A stretch of DNA of 64,000 nt, taken from contig NZ_CP048117.1 in the NCBI RefSeq assembly GCF_000469135.2, positions 2,083,501-2,147,500 on the forward strand. The letters run 5' to 3'. Shown in pieces: positions 17,478 to 26,488 of the stretch. Both the position numbers and the translations under genes were made by a program. The number at the start of each line of letters is the position of its first letter. The first letter of the stretch is position 1. Origin of the DNA: Bacillus sp. SB49. Its GTDB lineage: Bacteria > Bacillota > Bacilli > Bacillales > Halobacillaceae. The notes under the pieces are model-generated. The model saw only the letters and a program-made list of their open reading frames with translations. It did no database searches and was not told where the DNA came from.

Positions 17478-17673
17478 CGAATACTTTCCGTGTTTTGGAA
17501 GTTAAATACTCGCAATCACGATATAATAAGCTTCATTTCACCCCTTATTACCTAGGTACATGGTAGACAAATGGTCTGAATGTTCCTTTTTTCCATATTG
17601 CTATGTTTACATGTATCAGCAATCGGCAATGCACAGGAAGGTAGGCAAGAAACTCAGCATAGGAGGATGTATA

Positions 17674-18840
17674 ATGAACCGATTTACCATACCCCGAGAC
17701 ATATATTTTGGCGAGAACGCATTGGAAGTGCTGAATACGGTAGCAGGAAAGAAAGCATTGATCGTAATCGGAGGAGGCTCCGTCAAGAAGAACGGAAACC
17801 TGGATCAAATTGAAGGATACTTATCGGAGGCTGGTTTGGAAACGAAAGTTTTGGAAGGCGTCACAGAAGAACCTTCGACTGATTTAATAAATAAGTATCT
17901 GGACGAGGTGAATGATTTTGCCCCTGATTGGATCATTGGAGTAGGCGGCGGTTCTCCGATGGATGCAGCAAAAGCCCTTTGGCTCTTTTACGAACATCCG
18001 GATTTGACCTTCCAAGAAGCTGTAGAACCTTTTCAGCTTCCGGAGCTAAGGAATAAAACCAAATTCATAGGCATTCCCACGACAAGCGGAACGGCCTCTG
18101 AAATATCCAACCTATCTGTCATTACCGATTCAGAAACCGGCGTCAAATATCCTCTCGCAAGCTTCGAGCTCACTCCCGACCTTGCGATTATCGATCCGGT
18201 CATGGTGGAATCCATGCCTAAAGAGGTCATTGCATACAGTGGAATGGATGCAGTGACCCATAGTATTGAAGCCTATGTAGCTAAACCACGGACTACATTC
18301 ACCGATTCCCTGTCCATCGAAGCACTGGACATATTAAATCAGAATCTGCTGGCTTCTTATAACGGGGAGGAAGCAGCACGTGAGAAAGTCCATTACGCTC
18401 AAGCGATGGCTGGTATGGCATTCGCTAATGCTGTGCTGGGGAATGTACACAGTATGGCTCATAAAAGCGGACCTACATTCGGAATCCCGCATGGTTGTGC
18501 AAATGGTATCTACCTTCCCTATGTCATCCAATTCAACCGCTCCGTAGTAGAAGATCGATACGCTGCACTCGCTCGACGAATCGGCCTTGTCGGAAGTAAC
18601 GATAAAGAGCTTGTTGATTCTCTCATTGAGTGGGTCCGGGATTTAAATAAGGCAATGGAAGTGCCGAACAACTTGAAGGACTTCGGCATTGAAGAAGCAT
18701 TGTTCCATGACCACGTGGACAAAATGGCCGAAAATGCTGTGGAGGATCCGTGCACGGGCACCAACCCGCGTGAAACATCCAAAGAAGAAATGAAAGATCT
18801 ATTCACCGCTGCATACCATGGCAAAGCCGTTACCGTTTAA
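17674..18840 (+). CDS. Iron-containing (type III) alcohol dehydrogenase
   Basis: A 388-residue NAD(P)-dependent alcohol dehydrogenase of the group III family. The cofactor loop GVGGGSPMDAAKA and the PTTSGTASE motif are intact. The metal ligands are present: Asp in PDLAIIDP, His in GMDAVTHSIEAYV, and the two His of NVHSMAHKSGPTFGIPHG. The ATG at 17674 has AGGAGG seven bases upstream; a longer reading from 17560 lacks one. Likely works on short-chain alcohols or aldehydes; the exact substrate is not visible. A terminator follows immediately. Confidence 0.9.
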   Translation: MNRFTIPRDIYFGENALEVLNTVAGKKALIVIGGGSVKKNGNLDQIEGYLSEAGLETKVLEGVTEEPSTDLINKYLDEVNDFAPDWIIGVGGGSPMDAAKALWLFYEHPDLTFQEAVEPFQLPELRNKTKFIGIPTTSGTASEISNLSVITDSETGVKYPLASFELTPDLAIIDPVMVESMPKEVIAYSGMDAVTHSIEAYVAKPRTTFTDSLSIEALDILNQNLLASYNGEEAAREKVHYAQAMAGMAFANAVLGNVHSMAHKSGPTFGIPHGCANGIYLPYVIQFNRSVVEDRYAALARRIGLVGSNDKELVDSLIEWVRDLNKAMEVPNNLKDFGIEEALFHDHVDKMAENAVEDPCTGTNPRETSKEEMKDLFTAAYHGKAVTV

Positions 18841-18844
18841 CACG

Positions 18845-18875
18845 AAAGAAGCTGCCTCATTGAGGCAGCTTCTTT
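18845..18875. terminator. Bidirectional terminator
   Basis: AAAGAAGCTGCCT pairs with AGGCAGCTTCTTT across a tight CATTG loop, between two convergent genes. Confidence 0.88.
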
Positions 18876-19329
18876 AATGTTTCATCTCCGCTTCTCTTTC
18901 CACACGATCCATGAATTCCCTAACAACACGTGCATTCCCTTTTCTATTGGCGAATAATAACATCAGTTTTGATAAAACGGTGATTCCCTTATTTCGGCCC
19001 GAATATTGAAACATCGTTAGCCCGTCTTCGGATTCACTTAGTTGAAAATCAGCCGTCACTTCAAACATACCGCTGATTACAAATTGAATTTTTTTATGTT
19101 TCTTTTGTGGAATGTCCTCATATGCGAGCGTCCTTACTTCATAGGATTCCAACCGATCTCCTTCTTTATATGTCTGTTGGTGGACTGCGCCTGCCTCTGT
19201 TTCTGTTCCTTTTATCAGCTGGTGTTCGACCACTTTAGGCATAATACGCTTTATATTTTCATCGGAAAACAACACCCAGACGTCCTCGATGTTCTCACGT
19301 ACCTTCCTTTCTTCCTTCCACTTAATCAT
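18874..19329 (-). CDS. SRPBCC / CoxG-like protein
   Basis: A 151-residue START-like protein resembling CO dehydrogenase subunit G and related lipid-binding proteins: VRENIEDVWVLFSDENIKRIMPKV at the N-terminus, then VTADFQLSESEDGLTMFQYS and a C-terminal amphipathic helix. The start at 19329 is set by AAAGGGGG upstream and overlaps the preceding gene by 8 bp. It is the last gene of a tight three-gene operon with a GyrI-like protein and a membrane protein, so the three probably act together, perhaps on a hydrophobic small molecule. Function unknown. Confidence 0.7.
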   Translation of the reverse strand: MIKWKEERKVRENIEDVWVLFSDENIKRIMPKVVEHQLIKGTETEAGAVHQQTYKEGDRLESYEVRTLAYEDIPQKKHKKIQFVISGMFEVTADFQLSESEDGLTMFQYSGRNKGITVLSKLMLLFANRKGNARVVREFMDRVEREAEMKH

Positions 19330-19786
19330 GTAAGATATCCCCCTTTGCCGCGACGGGCTCATACAGGTCTACAACAAGCTCTTCTTGGTTACCCCACCGC
19401 CGGTAAACTTCCATACAAAAAGAAGTAAAAATCCTTTCGTAGCCGTTTACATCCATAATAGAATGTAAAGTTTCATATGTACGTCGAATATCCACACCTG
19501 AGCCCGTATGCGTCATGACGGCGTAAGTCTGGGCTGGTATTGTAAGTACCGACATTCCAGCTCTTTTTTCTCCCGCCTCCTCTAGAGGTACCCCAAGCCA
19601 ATACCCATCCTCATCCTTTTCGCACGGACCAGGAATGAATGCTCCGATTTGACATGTGGAAGCTGGAAATTCCTTTGAAAGAACACGGGAGGCAGAAGCG
19701 ATTTCCTTTCCATAAGCAGCTTCTGAACACAGAATATGGAAGCCGATCAGAGTCCGGCTTTCCTCCTTAATATATTTTAACGTCAT
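19322..19786 (-). CDS. GyrI-like effector-binding domain protein
   Basis: A 154-residue stand-alone GyrI-like (AraC effector-binding) domain. The family pattern shows in SRTLIGFHILC, YWLGVPLEE, MSVLTIPAQTYAVMTHTGSG and the closing EELVVDLYEPV. Free-standing members bind amphipathic or cationic small molecules; some hydrolyse cyclopropane compounds. Start ATG overlaps the upstream membrane-protein stop by 4 bp. Ligand not visible. Confidence 0.75.
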   Translation of the reverse strand: MTLKYIKEESRTLIGFHILCSEAAYGKEIASASRVLSKEFPASTCQIGAFIPGPCEKDEDGYWLGVPLEEAGEKRAGMSVLTIPAQTYAVMTHTGSGVDIRRTYETLHSIMDVNGYERIFTSFCMEVYRRWGNQEELVVDLYEPVAAKGDILHD

Positions 19787-20376
19787 ATCCTTCTCTCCTT
19801 TTTTGGATCAGCGGCAGAATAACCGTCCATTTCCAGCTTTTTGTTTCTTGACTCCATCTTTGTTCCAACAATGATAGCGGAGATAGATACAATCACAATG
19901 ATTGGAACAAGAAGAAATTGAAGCTCGGGGTAAACGATTATGCTGCATAAGCAGAAAATCATCATTGCGACGGGGGGAAAAATATAAGCTTTTGATTCAT
20001 ACAGCCACGCAAACGGAAAGAAATGGCCGCCTGTGATAATAGCAATGGCAAAAGGAAGCGCCCCTGGATCTGAGAAAAATATGTACACGGTGAGAGGTCC
20101 CATTATTGCAGGAACAGCTGCCAGGACACCGGAAAGTCCGGAAAGCGGATTTAATTTTCGAAACAGCTCGATACCCATCCATTTAGCAAACAGGACACCG
20201 ATCGGAAGCAATAACCCGGTGCCGTACAAATAAATGATGGCAAGCAGCTTTTCGTCCGTAATGAAGAAAGATAAAAGAAGCAGGGCCGTCCAGTAAAGGA
20301 GTGCACTCCATAAAACAGGAACCCCTTTCCTGTTGTAGTCCGCCAATTCCCTTCTTGCTTGATTAATATCCAACAT
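19783..20376 (-). CDS. Hypothetical membrane protein (DUF7010-like)
   Basis: A 197-residue protein with six or so hydrophobic helices between residues 20 and 168, an N-terminal LDINQARRELADYN that looks like a short amphipathic lead, and a charged C-terminal tail. It resembles the DUF7010 group of Bacillaceae membrane proteins; that match is from memory and not strong. AAAGGGG precedes the ATG. First gene of the three-gene operon with a GyrI-like and an SRPBCC protein. Confidence 0.6.
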   Translation of the reverse strand: MLDINQARRELADYNRKGVPVLWSALLYWTALLLLSFFITDEKLLAIIYLYGTGLLLPIGVLFAKWMGIELFRKLNPLSGLSGVLAAVPAIMGPLTVYIFFSDPGALPFAIAIITGGHFFPFAWLYESKAYIFPPVAMMIFCLCSIIVYPELQFLLVPIIVIVSISAIIVGTKMESRNKKLEMDGYSAADPKKERRI

Positions 20377-20450
20377 CCACGCCCCTTTCTATTCCTCTTT
20401 TTTCTATTATACCAAAATTATTGTAATTATTTGAAGACTTCTAGACGAGC

Positions 20451-20483
20451 ACACACCCGAATCGAAGGCGACTACATAGTATA
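20451..20483 (+). promoter_or_regulatory. Sigma-K-like sporulation promoter
   Basis: CATAGTATA at 20475-20483 fits the sigma-K -10 consensus CATANNNTA exactly, with an AC-rich -35 (ACACAC, 20451-20456) about 17-18 bp upstream. It leads to the YjcZ-type gene about 57 bp away, a gene family made in the mother cell. Confidence 0.45.
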
Positions 20484-20539
20484 AGAGTAGTGAGGCTGGT
20501 ATTCATTGCCTCTATTCTATTAATGAAGGAGTGTTTTAC

Positions 20540-20695
20540 ATGGGCTTCGGATATGGCGGATTCGGCTGGGGAGGTTACGGCGGATACGGATGCGGAGGTT
20601 ATGGCGGCGGCTGTGGTGGTTATGGCGGCGGCTTTGCATTGATTGTCGTGCTGTTCATCCTTCTCATCATCGTTGGAGTAGCGTACGTTAAGTAA
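20540..20695 (+). CDS. YjcZ-family glycine-rich sporulation miniprotein
   Basis: A 51-residue protein: a Gly/Tyr-rich first half (repeats of GGYGG, with two Cys at 18 and 25) and a single C-terminal membrane helix, FALIVVLFILLIIVGVAYVK. This is the layout of the YjcZ/SscA-type small sporulation proteins, which help spore coat or membrane assembly. AAGGAG lies about ten bases before the ATG. It is too short for ordinary gene calling. The putative sigma-K promoter upstream fits late mother-cell expression. Family assignment is confident; its precise job is not. Confidence 0.85.
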   Translation: MGFGYGGFGWGGYGGYGCGGYGGGCGGYGGGFALIVVLFILLIIVGVAYVK

Positions 20696-20702
20696 ACCAT
20701 GA

Positions 20703-20732
20703 AGCGGAGCGGTCTTTACTGCTCCGCTCTTC
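20703..20732 (+). terminator. Weak terminator-like hairpin
   Basis: AGCGGAGC (20703-20710) pairs with GCTCCGCT (20721-20728). The following tract is CTTCG rather than a T-run, so termination may be partial. Confidence 0.4.
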
Positions 20733-20816
20733 GACATGCTTCCACACTACATAGGTTAACTATAAAAGAAACAGGGTAAAGGATGTCGTACGTAATAGGG
20801 AAGGAGTGTCATTTCA

Positions 20817-21323
20817 ATGACTCAAACATTCAAACTGAATCAGGACGCGCCTGATTTCAAATTACCGAAAATATCAGGTGGCAGCTTCAGCCTCTCCGAG
20901 GCGCTGGAATCTCAGGATCAGTGGTACCTGATTACATTCTTCCGTGGTTCCTGGTGCCCTGCCTGCATGAGCGAATTGGATGAATTCCAGGACAGCCTGG
21001 ACTATTTTAAGAAGCATGACGTCCGTGTGGTGTCAATTACACAGGATCGTGTGGAAGATTTGGAGAAAATGGTGGAAGACCATGGCTTTACTTTCCCCGT
21101 TCTGGTGGACGAAGATCTGGAATTCGCATCCTCCTACGGCGTTCATTACCATGACGAGCAGGCTCCCTATGAAGATCATGGTACCCACGGCGAACCGGCT
21201 TATTTCCTACTGGATGAGAAAGGAAAAGTCCTATATCAGCAGAGACAGACAAGCCCATTTGGTCGCCCCCATCCTAACGAGCTCAGAAAAACAATAAAAT
21301 ACATCAAAAAGAACTTAAAGTAA
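20817..21323 (+). CDS. Peroxiredoxin-like (AhpC/TSA family) protein
   Basis: A 168-residue thioredoxin-fold protein of the AhpC/TSA or redoxin family. The active site is FFRGSWCPACMSELDEF, with both cysteines of a CxxC; FxGxWCPxC is typical of the peroxiredoxin-like group, which is between atypical peroxiredoxins and thioredoxin-like reductases. No signal peptide, so cytoplasmic. GGAAGGAG precedes the ATG. It should reduce peroxides or disulfides; the partner is unknown. Confidence 0.85.
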   Translation: MTQTFKLNQDAPDFKLPKISGGSFSLSEALESQDQWYLITFFRGSWCPACMSELDEFQDSLDYFKKHDVRVVSITQDRVEDLEKMVEDHGFTFPVLVDEDLEFASSYGVHYHDEQAPYEDHGTHGEPAYFLLDEKGKVLYQQRQTSPFGRPHPNELRKTIKYIKKNLK

Positions 21324-21325
21324 AA

Positions 21326-21368
21326 CCACATAACAAAAGGACCCCAAAAGGGTCCTTTTGTTATGTGG
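21326..21368. terminator. 19-bp bidirectional terminator overlapping a stop codon
   Basis: Arms 21326-21344 and 21350-21368 pair perfectly around CAAAA. The right arm contains the stop codon and last codons of the antiporter gene, so its C-terminus is partly dictated by the hairpin. Confidence 0.9.
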
Positions 21369-22854
21369 CCTGAGATTGTTTGGCACGTTTTTGCTCAAGT
21401 GTCTTCTTGAGTTCTTCTTTATGCTTTTCTTCAACGAGAATATACAGGAAGTCTCCAGCATGAATCTCCGTTTCTCCATACGGGGTAATAATTTCATTGT
21501 TGCGTATGATCGCACTTATATTAGCTCGATTTGGAAATTGGACATCACGCAGCTTCTGTCCCACAATGACAGACTCTGCATTCGTCTGGTACTGTATCAT
21601 TTCCGCCTTCGCCTTCCCCATTGATATAAGCTCAATCGAATGGTGCGGGACATCCTTTTTCGGCCCGACCAACTGCATCTTATTGGCTACATAATTGATG
21701 GTTGATCCTTGAACCAGTGCAGAAGTCAGTACGACGAAAAATACAAGATTGAAAATTCCCTGGCTGTTTTCCAAACCATCGACAATTGGGAATGTTGCAA
21801 GCACAACCGGTACAGCGCCCCGCAACCCTGCCCAGGAGATGAACAGCTTTTCTTTGACCGTATAATTCATTTTGATCAAGGAAAGAAAAACCGCCAGTGG
21901 TCTTGCGATAAGGATAAGAACGATGGAAATGAGCAAGCCGTTAAGGATGATACCGGAGGAGAAAAGCTCCTGCGGGAATACGAGCAGCCCGAGGATTACG
22001 AACATGAGAATCTGTGCCATCCAGGCAAACCCTTCATTAAATTGGAAAATGGAATAACGATAAGTCAATTCACTGTTGCCAATCACTAATGCTGCCACAT
22101 ATACAGCTAGGAACCCACTTCCTCCTATATAGGCCGTCACGCTGTAGGTCGCAAGTGCAAAGGCAACCGATAGTACCGGGTAGAGTGCACTAGAATCCAG
22201 TTTGATTTTGTTGATGGACAGAGATGCTAATTTTCCTAGACCGACACCAAATAGAATGCCGATGCCCATCTGCAGGAAAAATTCCGGAATCAGTATCCAA
22301 ATGGAGGTCCCTTCTTGGGTGATCAGTTGAATGAGGGAAAGGGTCAGAAATACGGCCATCGGATCGTTTGTTCCTGATTCAGCTTCCAATGTTGCTCCCA
22401 TTTTAGCTTTAATATTTCTTTCCTTTAAAGAGGCGAATACGGCTGCAGCGTCTGTAGAACCAACGATGGCACCGAAGAGAAGACTTTCCAGCAGAGTAAA
22501 ATCGACAAGGAAATAAACAGCTATCCCCACCATCAGGGAAGTGAGCAGAACACCAATGGTAGCGAGAGACAAAGATGGCAGCGCAACCGAACGGACCGTC
22601 GCCCATTTTGTATGTAGACCACCTTCAAAGAGGATGATTACAAGTGCAAAAACACCGATGGTCTGCGCGGTTTTGGCATCATCGAAATATATAATCCCCA
22701 GCCCGTCGCTTCCGAACAGCATCCCCACCATTATGAAAAGAATCAGAGCAGGTATGCCCCAGCGACTGGAGAATTTAGCGACGAGTACACCGCTGAAAAA
22801 TAAAAGAGCGGTTAATAACAGGATGGTATTTGGTCCATAAGAGTCAAAAAACAT
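21361..22854 (-). CDS. Potassium (or sodium)/proton antiporter, CPA1 NhaP2/CvrA type
   Basis: A 497-residue antiporter. About twelve or thirteen membrane helices (1-390) carry the CPA1 marks FEGGLHT, GSTDAAAVFASL (the ion-binding Asp) and ESGTNDPMAVFLTL, with WAGLRGAVPVVLA near the end. A cytoplasmic RCK_C/TrkA-C domain follows (about 400-490), ending in TPYGETEIHAGDFLYILVEEK. This is the architecture of potassium/proton antiporters of the NhaP2/CvrA group; RCK_C domains in Firmicutes often sense cyclic di-AMP, which would be a natural osmotic control, though no binding residues can be confirmed here. Confidence 0.88.
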   Translation of the reverse strand: MFFDSYGPNTILLLTALLFFSGVLVAKFSSRWGIPALILFIMVGMLFGSDGLGIIYFDDAKTAQTIGVFALVIILFEGGLHTKWATVRSVALPSLSLATIGVLLTSLMVGIAVYFLVDFTLLESLLFGAIVGSTDAAAVFASLKERNIKAKMGATLEAESGTNDPMAVFLTLSLIQLITQEGTSIWILIPEFFLQMGIGILFGVGLGKLASLSINKIKLDSSALYPVLSVAFALATYSVTAYIGGSGFLAVYVAALVIGNSELTYRYSIFQFNEGFAWMAQILMFVILGLLVFPQELFSSGIILNGLLISIVLILIARPLAVFLSLIKMNYTVKEKLFISWAGLRGAVPVVLATFPIVDGLENSQGIFNLVFFVVLTSALVQGSTINYVANKMQLVGPKKDVPHHSIELISMGKAKAEMIQYQTNAESVIVGQKLRDVQFPNRANISAIIRNNEIITPYGETEIHAGDFLYILVEEKHKEELKKTLEQKRAKQSQAT

Positions 22855-22972
22855 GGAATTTTGGATGCTCCTTAAAAGGTCATATAGTAATTGTGGAAAG
22901 AAAGAGGCAAAAGAGATGATACATTTAGATTATCGGAATTTTTTTATAAAATCAAAGTAAATGCTCAACGTT

Positions 22973-23869
22973 TCACTCTCTTTTTCGAAGCCACTTTTGA
23001 ATCCAAATCGCCGCCTGGGCCCCTTCCCCCATGGCTACCGTCGCAAGCTGAGAATGAATAGATACATCGCCTGCAGCAAACAGACCCTCAATATTAGTAG
23101 CGGTTGTTCTTGTATCCGTCATTACCGGTCCGCTGCCTTTCACAATGGCTCCCAGCTTTTCTGCAAGAGCCGTCACAGGGCGGCTTCCCCCCAGGGCAAG
23201 AAATGCTTTTTCCGCTCTCAATACTCTCCCTGAATCCAATTTCAATCCTGCCATTATTCCATCCTTCTGCTCAATTTGGTCTACTTTCCCTTGTATGACA
23301 GGAATTGCTTCCATTCTCGATAATTCTTCAAAAACCGGTGATATTTCCTTTGATAAGTGATCAATGACTATTAAGTCTTTCGTCCAATACATAAGTGTCT
23401 CGGCCATGCGGGCTCCTGCGTCTCCTGAGCCGATGACAACCGTCTTTTTGTTAGTGATTTCATACCCGTCACAATCCGGACAAACATATATAGAACGACC
23501 GAGGCATGGAAAGAGACCGGCTATATCGGGTAAATTATCTTCCACTCCCGTGGCGAGCAAAACAGTTCTTGACTTATATCGTACCCCTTCTCTCGTCTCC
23601 ACTTCGAAACTCCCTGACTCCTGACTTAAGGATACGGCCATGGTTTCCTTCCGTTCTACACTGTAACGTGCAGCCTGTAACCACCCATCCTTTCTTAATT
23701 CCTCCCCACTGATCCCCTCCGGGAAGCCGAGAATATTATTGTATTGCCGGCATAAGGAAGATCTTCCACCGCCAGCATCAATGATTAAAACTTTTCTTCG
23801 GTACCTTCCCAACATGATGCTGCACTGGAGGCCGGCTATGCCGCCTCCTATTACGATACAATCATACAT
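22973..23869 (-). CDS. Thioredoxin reductase-like FAD oxidoreductase
   Basis: A 298-residue pyridine-nucleotide-disulfide reductase of the thioredoxin reductase class. FAD motif DCIVIGGGIAGLQCSIML at the N-terminus, redox-active CPDC near residue 125, NAD(P) motif VVIGSGDAGARMAETL, and C-terminal FAD motif GLFAAGDVSIHSQLATVAMGEG. The Bacillus genome's true TrxB usually has CATC; CPDC with this divergence suggests a second, unassigned reductase. The ATG at 23869 is set by AAGGAGAG upstream; the reading from 23911 has no site. Confidence 0.85.
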   Translation of the reverse strand: MYDCIVIGGGIAGLQCSIMLGRYRRKVLIIDAGGGRSSLCRQYNNILGFPEGISGEELRKDGWLQAARYSVERKETMAVSLSQESGSFEVETREGVRYKSRTVLLATGVEDNLPDIAGLFPCLGRSIYVCPDCDGYEITNKKTVVIGSGDAGARMAETLMYWTKDLIVIDHLSKEISPVFEELSRMEAIPVIQGKVDQIEQKDGIMAGLKLDSGRVLRAEKAFLALGGSRPVTALAEKLGAIVKGSGPVMTDTRTTATNIEGLFAAGDVSIHSQLATVAMGEGAQAAIWIQKWLRKRE

Positions 23870-24020
23870 TCCACCATCTCTCCTTTTTCTTTTTAACGTT
23901 CCCGGCAGCAATCCATTTTACTCGGTTTGTACGAATAGAGGGATTCCCTCCTTTCAATCCATCCGGACGCCCTTTATAATGAGAAAGAATGAATTTTAAC
24001 TAAAGAAAAGGTGTTAACAG

Positions 24021-25577
24021 ATGAGTTTACTCACAGTAAAGAATTTAAGTCATGGGTTCGGGGACAGAGCAATCTTCGAAGACGTATCCTTCCGCCTGCT
24101 TAATGGCGAACATATAGGGTTGATCGGTGCAAACGGGGAAGGTAAATCAACCTTCATGAATATCATTACCGGAAAACTGGAGCCGGATGCCGGCCACATT
24201 TCATGGGCAAAACGGGTCCGGATCGGTTATTTAGATCAGCACGCCGACTTGGAACAGGGAATGACCATCCGCGATGTCTTGCGGACCGCCTTCCAATACC
24301 TGTTTGATATGGAAGAAGAAATGAACAGCCTGTTTGCAAAAATGGGAGAAGTGGATCCTGAGGAACTGGAGAACCTTCTCGAAGAAACAGGTGTATTACA
24401 AGACGCATTGACAAATAACGATTTCTACACGATTGACGCAAAAGTGGAAGAAGTGGCTAATGGACTCGGTTTGGATGAAATAGGTCTCGACCGGGATGTG
24501 CACGATCTAAGCGGCGGCCAGAGAACGAAAGTGTTACTTGCAAAGCTTCTATTGGAGAAACCGGATATCCTTCTTCTTGATGAGCCAACCAACTATTTGG
24601 ATGTGGAACACATCGAATGGTTGAGGAATTACCTGATTGAATATGAGAATGCATTCATTCTCATCTCTCATGACATTCCATTCCTGAACAGCGTGGTTAA
24701 TCTCATTTATCATATGGAAAACCAGGAACTTTCCAGATACCCTGGTGATTATGATGAATTTGTTCGTGTATATGAAATGAAGAAACAGCAGCTTGCCTCC
24801 GCCTATAAGAAACAGCAGAAGGAAATCGCTAACTTAAAAGACTTCGTCGCACGTAATAAAGCAAATGCCGCAACAAGTAAGATGGCAATGAGCCGCCAAA
24901 AGAAACTGGATAAAATGGATGTCATTGAATTGGATGCCGAAAAACCAAAGCCGAAATTTGACTTCAAACAGGCTCGCACTCCCGGCAAGTATCTATTCCA
25001 GACAAAGGATCTCGTCATCGGCTATGACGAACCTCTATCACGGCCTCTCAACTTATCTATGGAACGAGGCCAGAAACTTGCCCTTTCCGGTGCTAACGGA
25101 ATTGGAAAAACGACCCTCCTGAAAAGTATTCTCGGAGAGATCAGTCCTGTTTCCGGATCGGTCGAACTCGGCGAGCATCTTCATATCGGTTACTTTGAAC
25201 AAGAGCAGAAAGACATTGGCAGTCAAACGTGCATCGAAGAAATATGGGAGGAGTTCCGTCACTTCACTCAGTATGAAGTAAGAGCTGCTTTAGCAAGGTG
25301 CGGACTCACCAGAAAACATATCGAAAGTAAAGTTCAAGTGTTAAGCGGTGGAGAGAAAGCCAAAGTCCGACTCTGCAAGTTAATCAACAAAGAAACGAAC
25401 CTGCTTGTACTTGACGAACCGACCAACCACTTGGATGCCGATGCTAAAAATGAACTGAAACGGGCATTAAAAGATTATAAAGGAAGCGTACTCCTCATCT
25501 CCCACGAACCTGAGTTTTATCAGGACATCGTCACGGATGTTTGGAACTGCGAAGACTGGACAACTAAATTATTTTGA
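24021..25577 (+). CDS. ABC-F family ATPase, YfmM-like
   Basis: A 518-residue soluble protein with two ABC ATPase domains: Walker A GANGEGKST and GANGIGKTT, signatures LSGGQRTKV and LSGGEKAKV, Walker B LLLDEPTNYLD and LVLDEPTNHLD, joined by a basic coiled linker (about 235-310). No membrane part. ABC-F proteins bind the ribosomal E site and relieve stalled or drug-blocked translation. The length, 518 residues, equals my memory of B. subtilis YfmM, so I favour that subgroup over YkpA or YdiF. AAAGGTG precedes the ATG. Confidence 0.88.
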   Translation: MSLLTVKNLSHGFGDRAIFEDVSFRLLNGEHIGLIGANGEGKSTFMNIITGKLEPDAGHISWAKRVRIGYLDQHADLEQGMTIRDVLRTAFQYLFDMEEEMNSLFAKMGEVDPEELENLLEETGVLQDALTNNDFYTIDAKVEEVANGLGLDEIGLDRDVHDLSGGQRTKVLLAKLLLEKPDILLLDEPTNYLDVEHIEWLRNYLIEYENAFILISHDIPFLNSVVNLIYHMENQELSRYPGDYDEFVRVYEMKKQQLASAYKKQQKEIANLKDFVARNKANAATSKMAMSRQKKLDKMDVIELDAEKPKPKFDFKQARTPGKYLFQTKDLVIGYDEPLSRPLNLSMERGQKLALSGANGIGKTTLLKSILGEISPVSGSVELGEHLHIGYFEQEQKDIGSQTCIEEIWEEFRHFTQYEVRAALARCGLTRKHIESKVQVLSGGEKAKVRLCKLINKETNLLVLDEPTNHLDADAKNELKRALKDYKGSVLLISHEPEFYQDIVTDVWNCEDWTTKLF

Positions 25578-25580
25578 TTA

Positions 25581-25614
25581 GAAAGAAGCTTCCTTTAACA
25601 AGGAAGCTTCTTTC
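25581..25614. terminator. Terminator after the ABC-F gene
   Basis: Perfect 15-bp stem, GAAAGAAGCTTCCTT with its complement, around a TAAC loop. Confidence 0.88.
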
Positions 25615-25760
25615 AGTATTTGGAGAAAGTTTAAGCGGTCAGGAAATTCAATCCAAAAACCATAACCAGGTTCACCAGCCGTCTCCTTAAAACTTCTTTA
25701 ACAAGCTTCATTTCTTCACCTGTCAAACCCGGAACCAAGCATATAAGAGGAATGGTATAA

Positions 25761-25792
25761 GGAATTTGTGTTATATTACGTATGCAAATTCC
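25761..25792 (+). promoter_or_regulatory. Inverted repeat in the nitroreductase promoter
   Basis: GGAATTTG (25761-25768) and CAAATTCC (25785-25792) are perfect inverted 8-mers, 16 bp apart, flanking a TATATT that could be a -10. The right arm abuts the ribosome site AAGGAGGG. It could bind a repressor as DNA or mask the ribosome site as RNA. Confidence 0.4.
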
Positions 25793-25808
25793 AAGGAGGG
25801 ATACTACC

Positions 25809-26480
25809 ATGTCTGTACATGAAAAAAAGAAGCAACAACTGTTAGAAGCAGCACACTTCCGCTATGCGACAAAGAATTTCGATCCAGATAAAAAAATCTC
25901 CGATGAAGACTTTCAATTTCTTTTAGAAATCGGCAGACTTTCCCCAAGTTCATTCGGGTATGAACCTTGGCGTTTTGTCGTTGTTGAAAGCGAAGAACTT
26001 AGACAGAAGATTAAGGAGACTGCATGGGGCGCATACGGAAAGCTGCCGGATGCAAGCCACTTTGTCCTTTATCTTTCCAGAACGGGAAAGGACACACGAT
26101 TCGACTCGGATTATTTGAAAGATCAGTTAAAGACAGTAAAAGGTATGCCGGAAGAACATGCTCAAAAATTCATAGGCAGAATAGAAGAATTCCAGAAGCA
26201 GGACTTCCAATTAGATACAGATCGCGCCCTACTTGACTGGGCAGGTAAACAAACCTATATTGCATTGGGAAATATGATGACAGCAGCGGCTGAGATCGGA
26301 ATTGATTCTTGTCCAATTGAAGGGTTTCCGATAAAAGCAATGCACGATCTTCTTGAAGAAGAAGGACTTCTGGATAATGGAAGCTTTGAACTGTCTGTCA
26401 TGTGCGCTTTCGGTTACAGGAACGAAGAACAACCGAAAAAAACACGCCGCCCAATCGATAATGTCGTAAAATGGATCTAA
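25809..26480 (+). CDS. NAD(P)H-dependent nitroreductase
   Basis: A 223-residue FMN flavoprotein of the nitroreductase superfamily. N-terminal RYATKNFDPDKKIS is the usual Arg-containing FMN site; SPSSFGYEPWRFVVV and the late GIDSCPIEGFP with KTRRP complete the pattern. It resembles Bacillus MhqN/YodC-type and NfsB-type enzymes that reduce quinones and nitroaromatics. The ATG at 25809 has AAGGAGGG nine bases upstream. Preceded by an inverted repeat, which fits inducible control by a redox or quinone sensor (inference). Confidence 0.85.
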   Translation: MSVHEKKKQQLLEAAHFRYATKNFDPDKKISDEDFQFLLEIGRLSPSSFGYEPWRFVVVESEELRQKIKETAWGAYGKLPDASHFVLYLSRTGKDTRFDSDYLKDQLKTVKGMPEEHAQKFIGRIEEFQKQDFQLDTDRALLDWAGKQTYIALGNMMTAAAEIGIDSCPIEGFPIKAMHDLLEEEGLLDNGSFELSVMCAFGYRNEEQPKKTRRPIDNVVKWI

Positions 26481-26488
26481 TAAATGTT

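Noticed and set aside
20441-20737. A 98-codon minus-strand frame rich in Ala and Thr
   Set aside because: It is the antisense shadow of the Gly-rich YjcZ-type gene.
25631-25753. Minus-strand frame ending MKLVKEVLRRRLVNLVMV and onward
   Set aside because: Plausible composition but no ribosome site or start, and it overlaps the promoter region of the nitroreductase gene.
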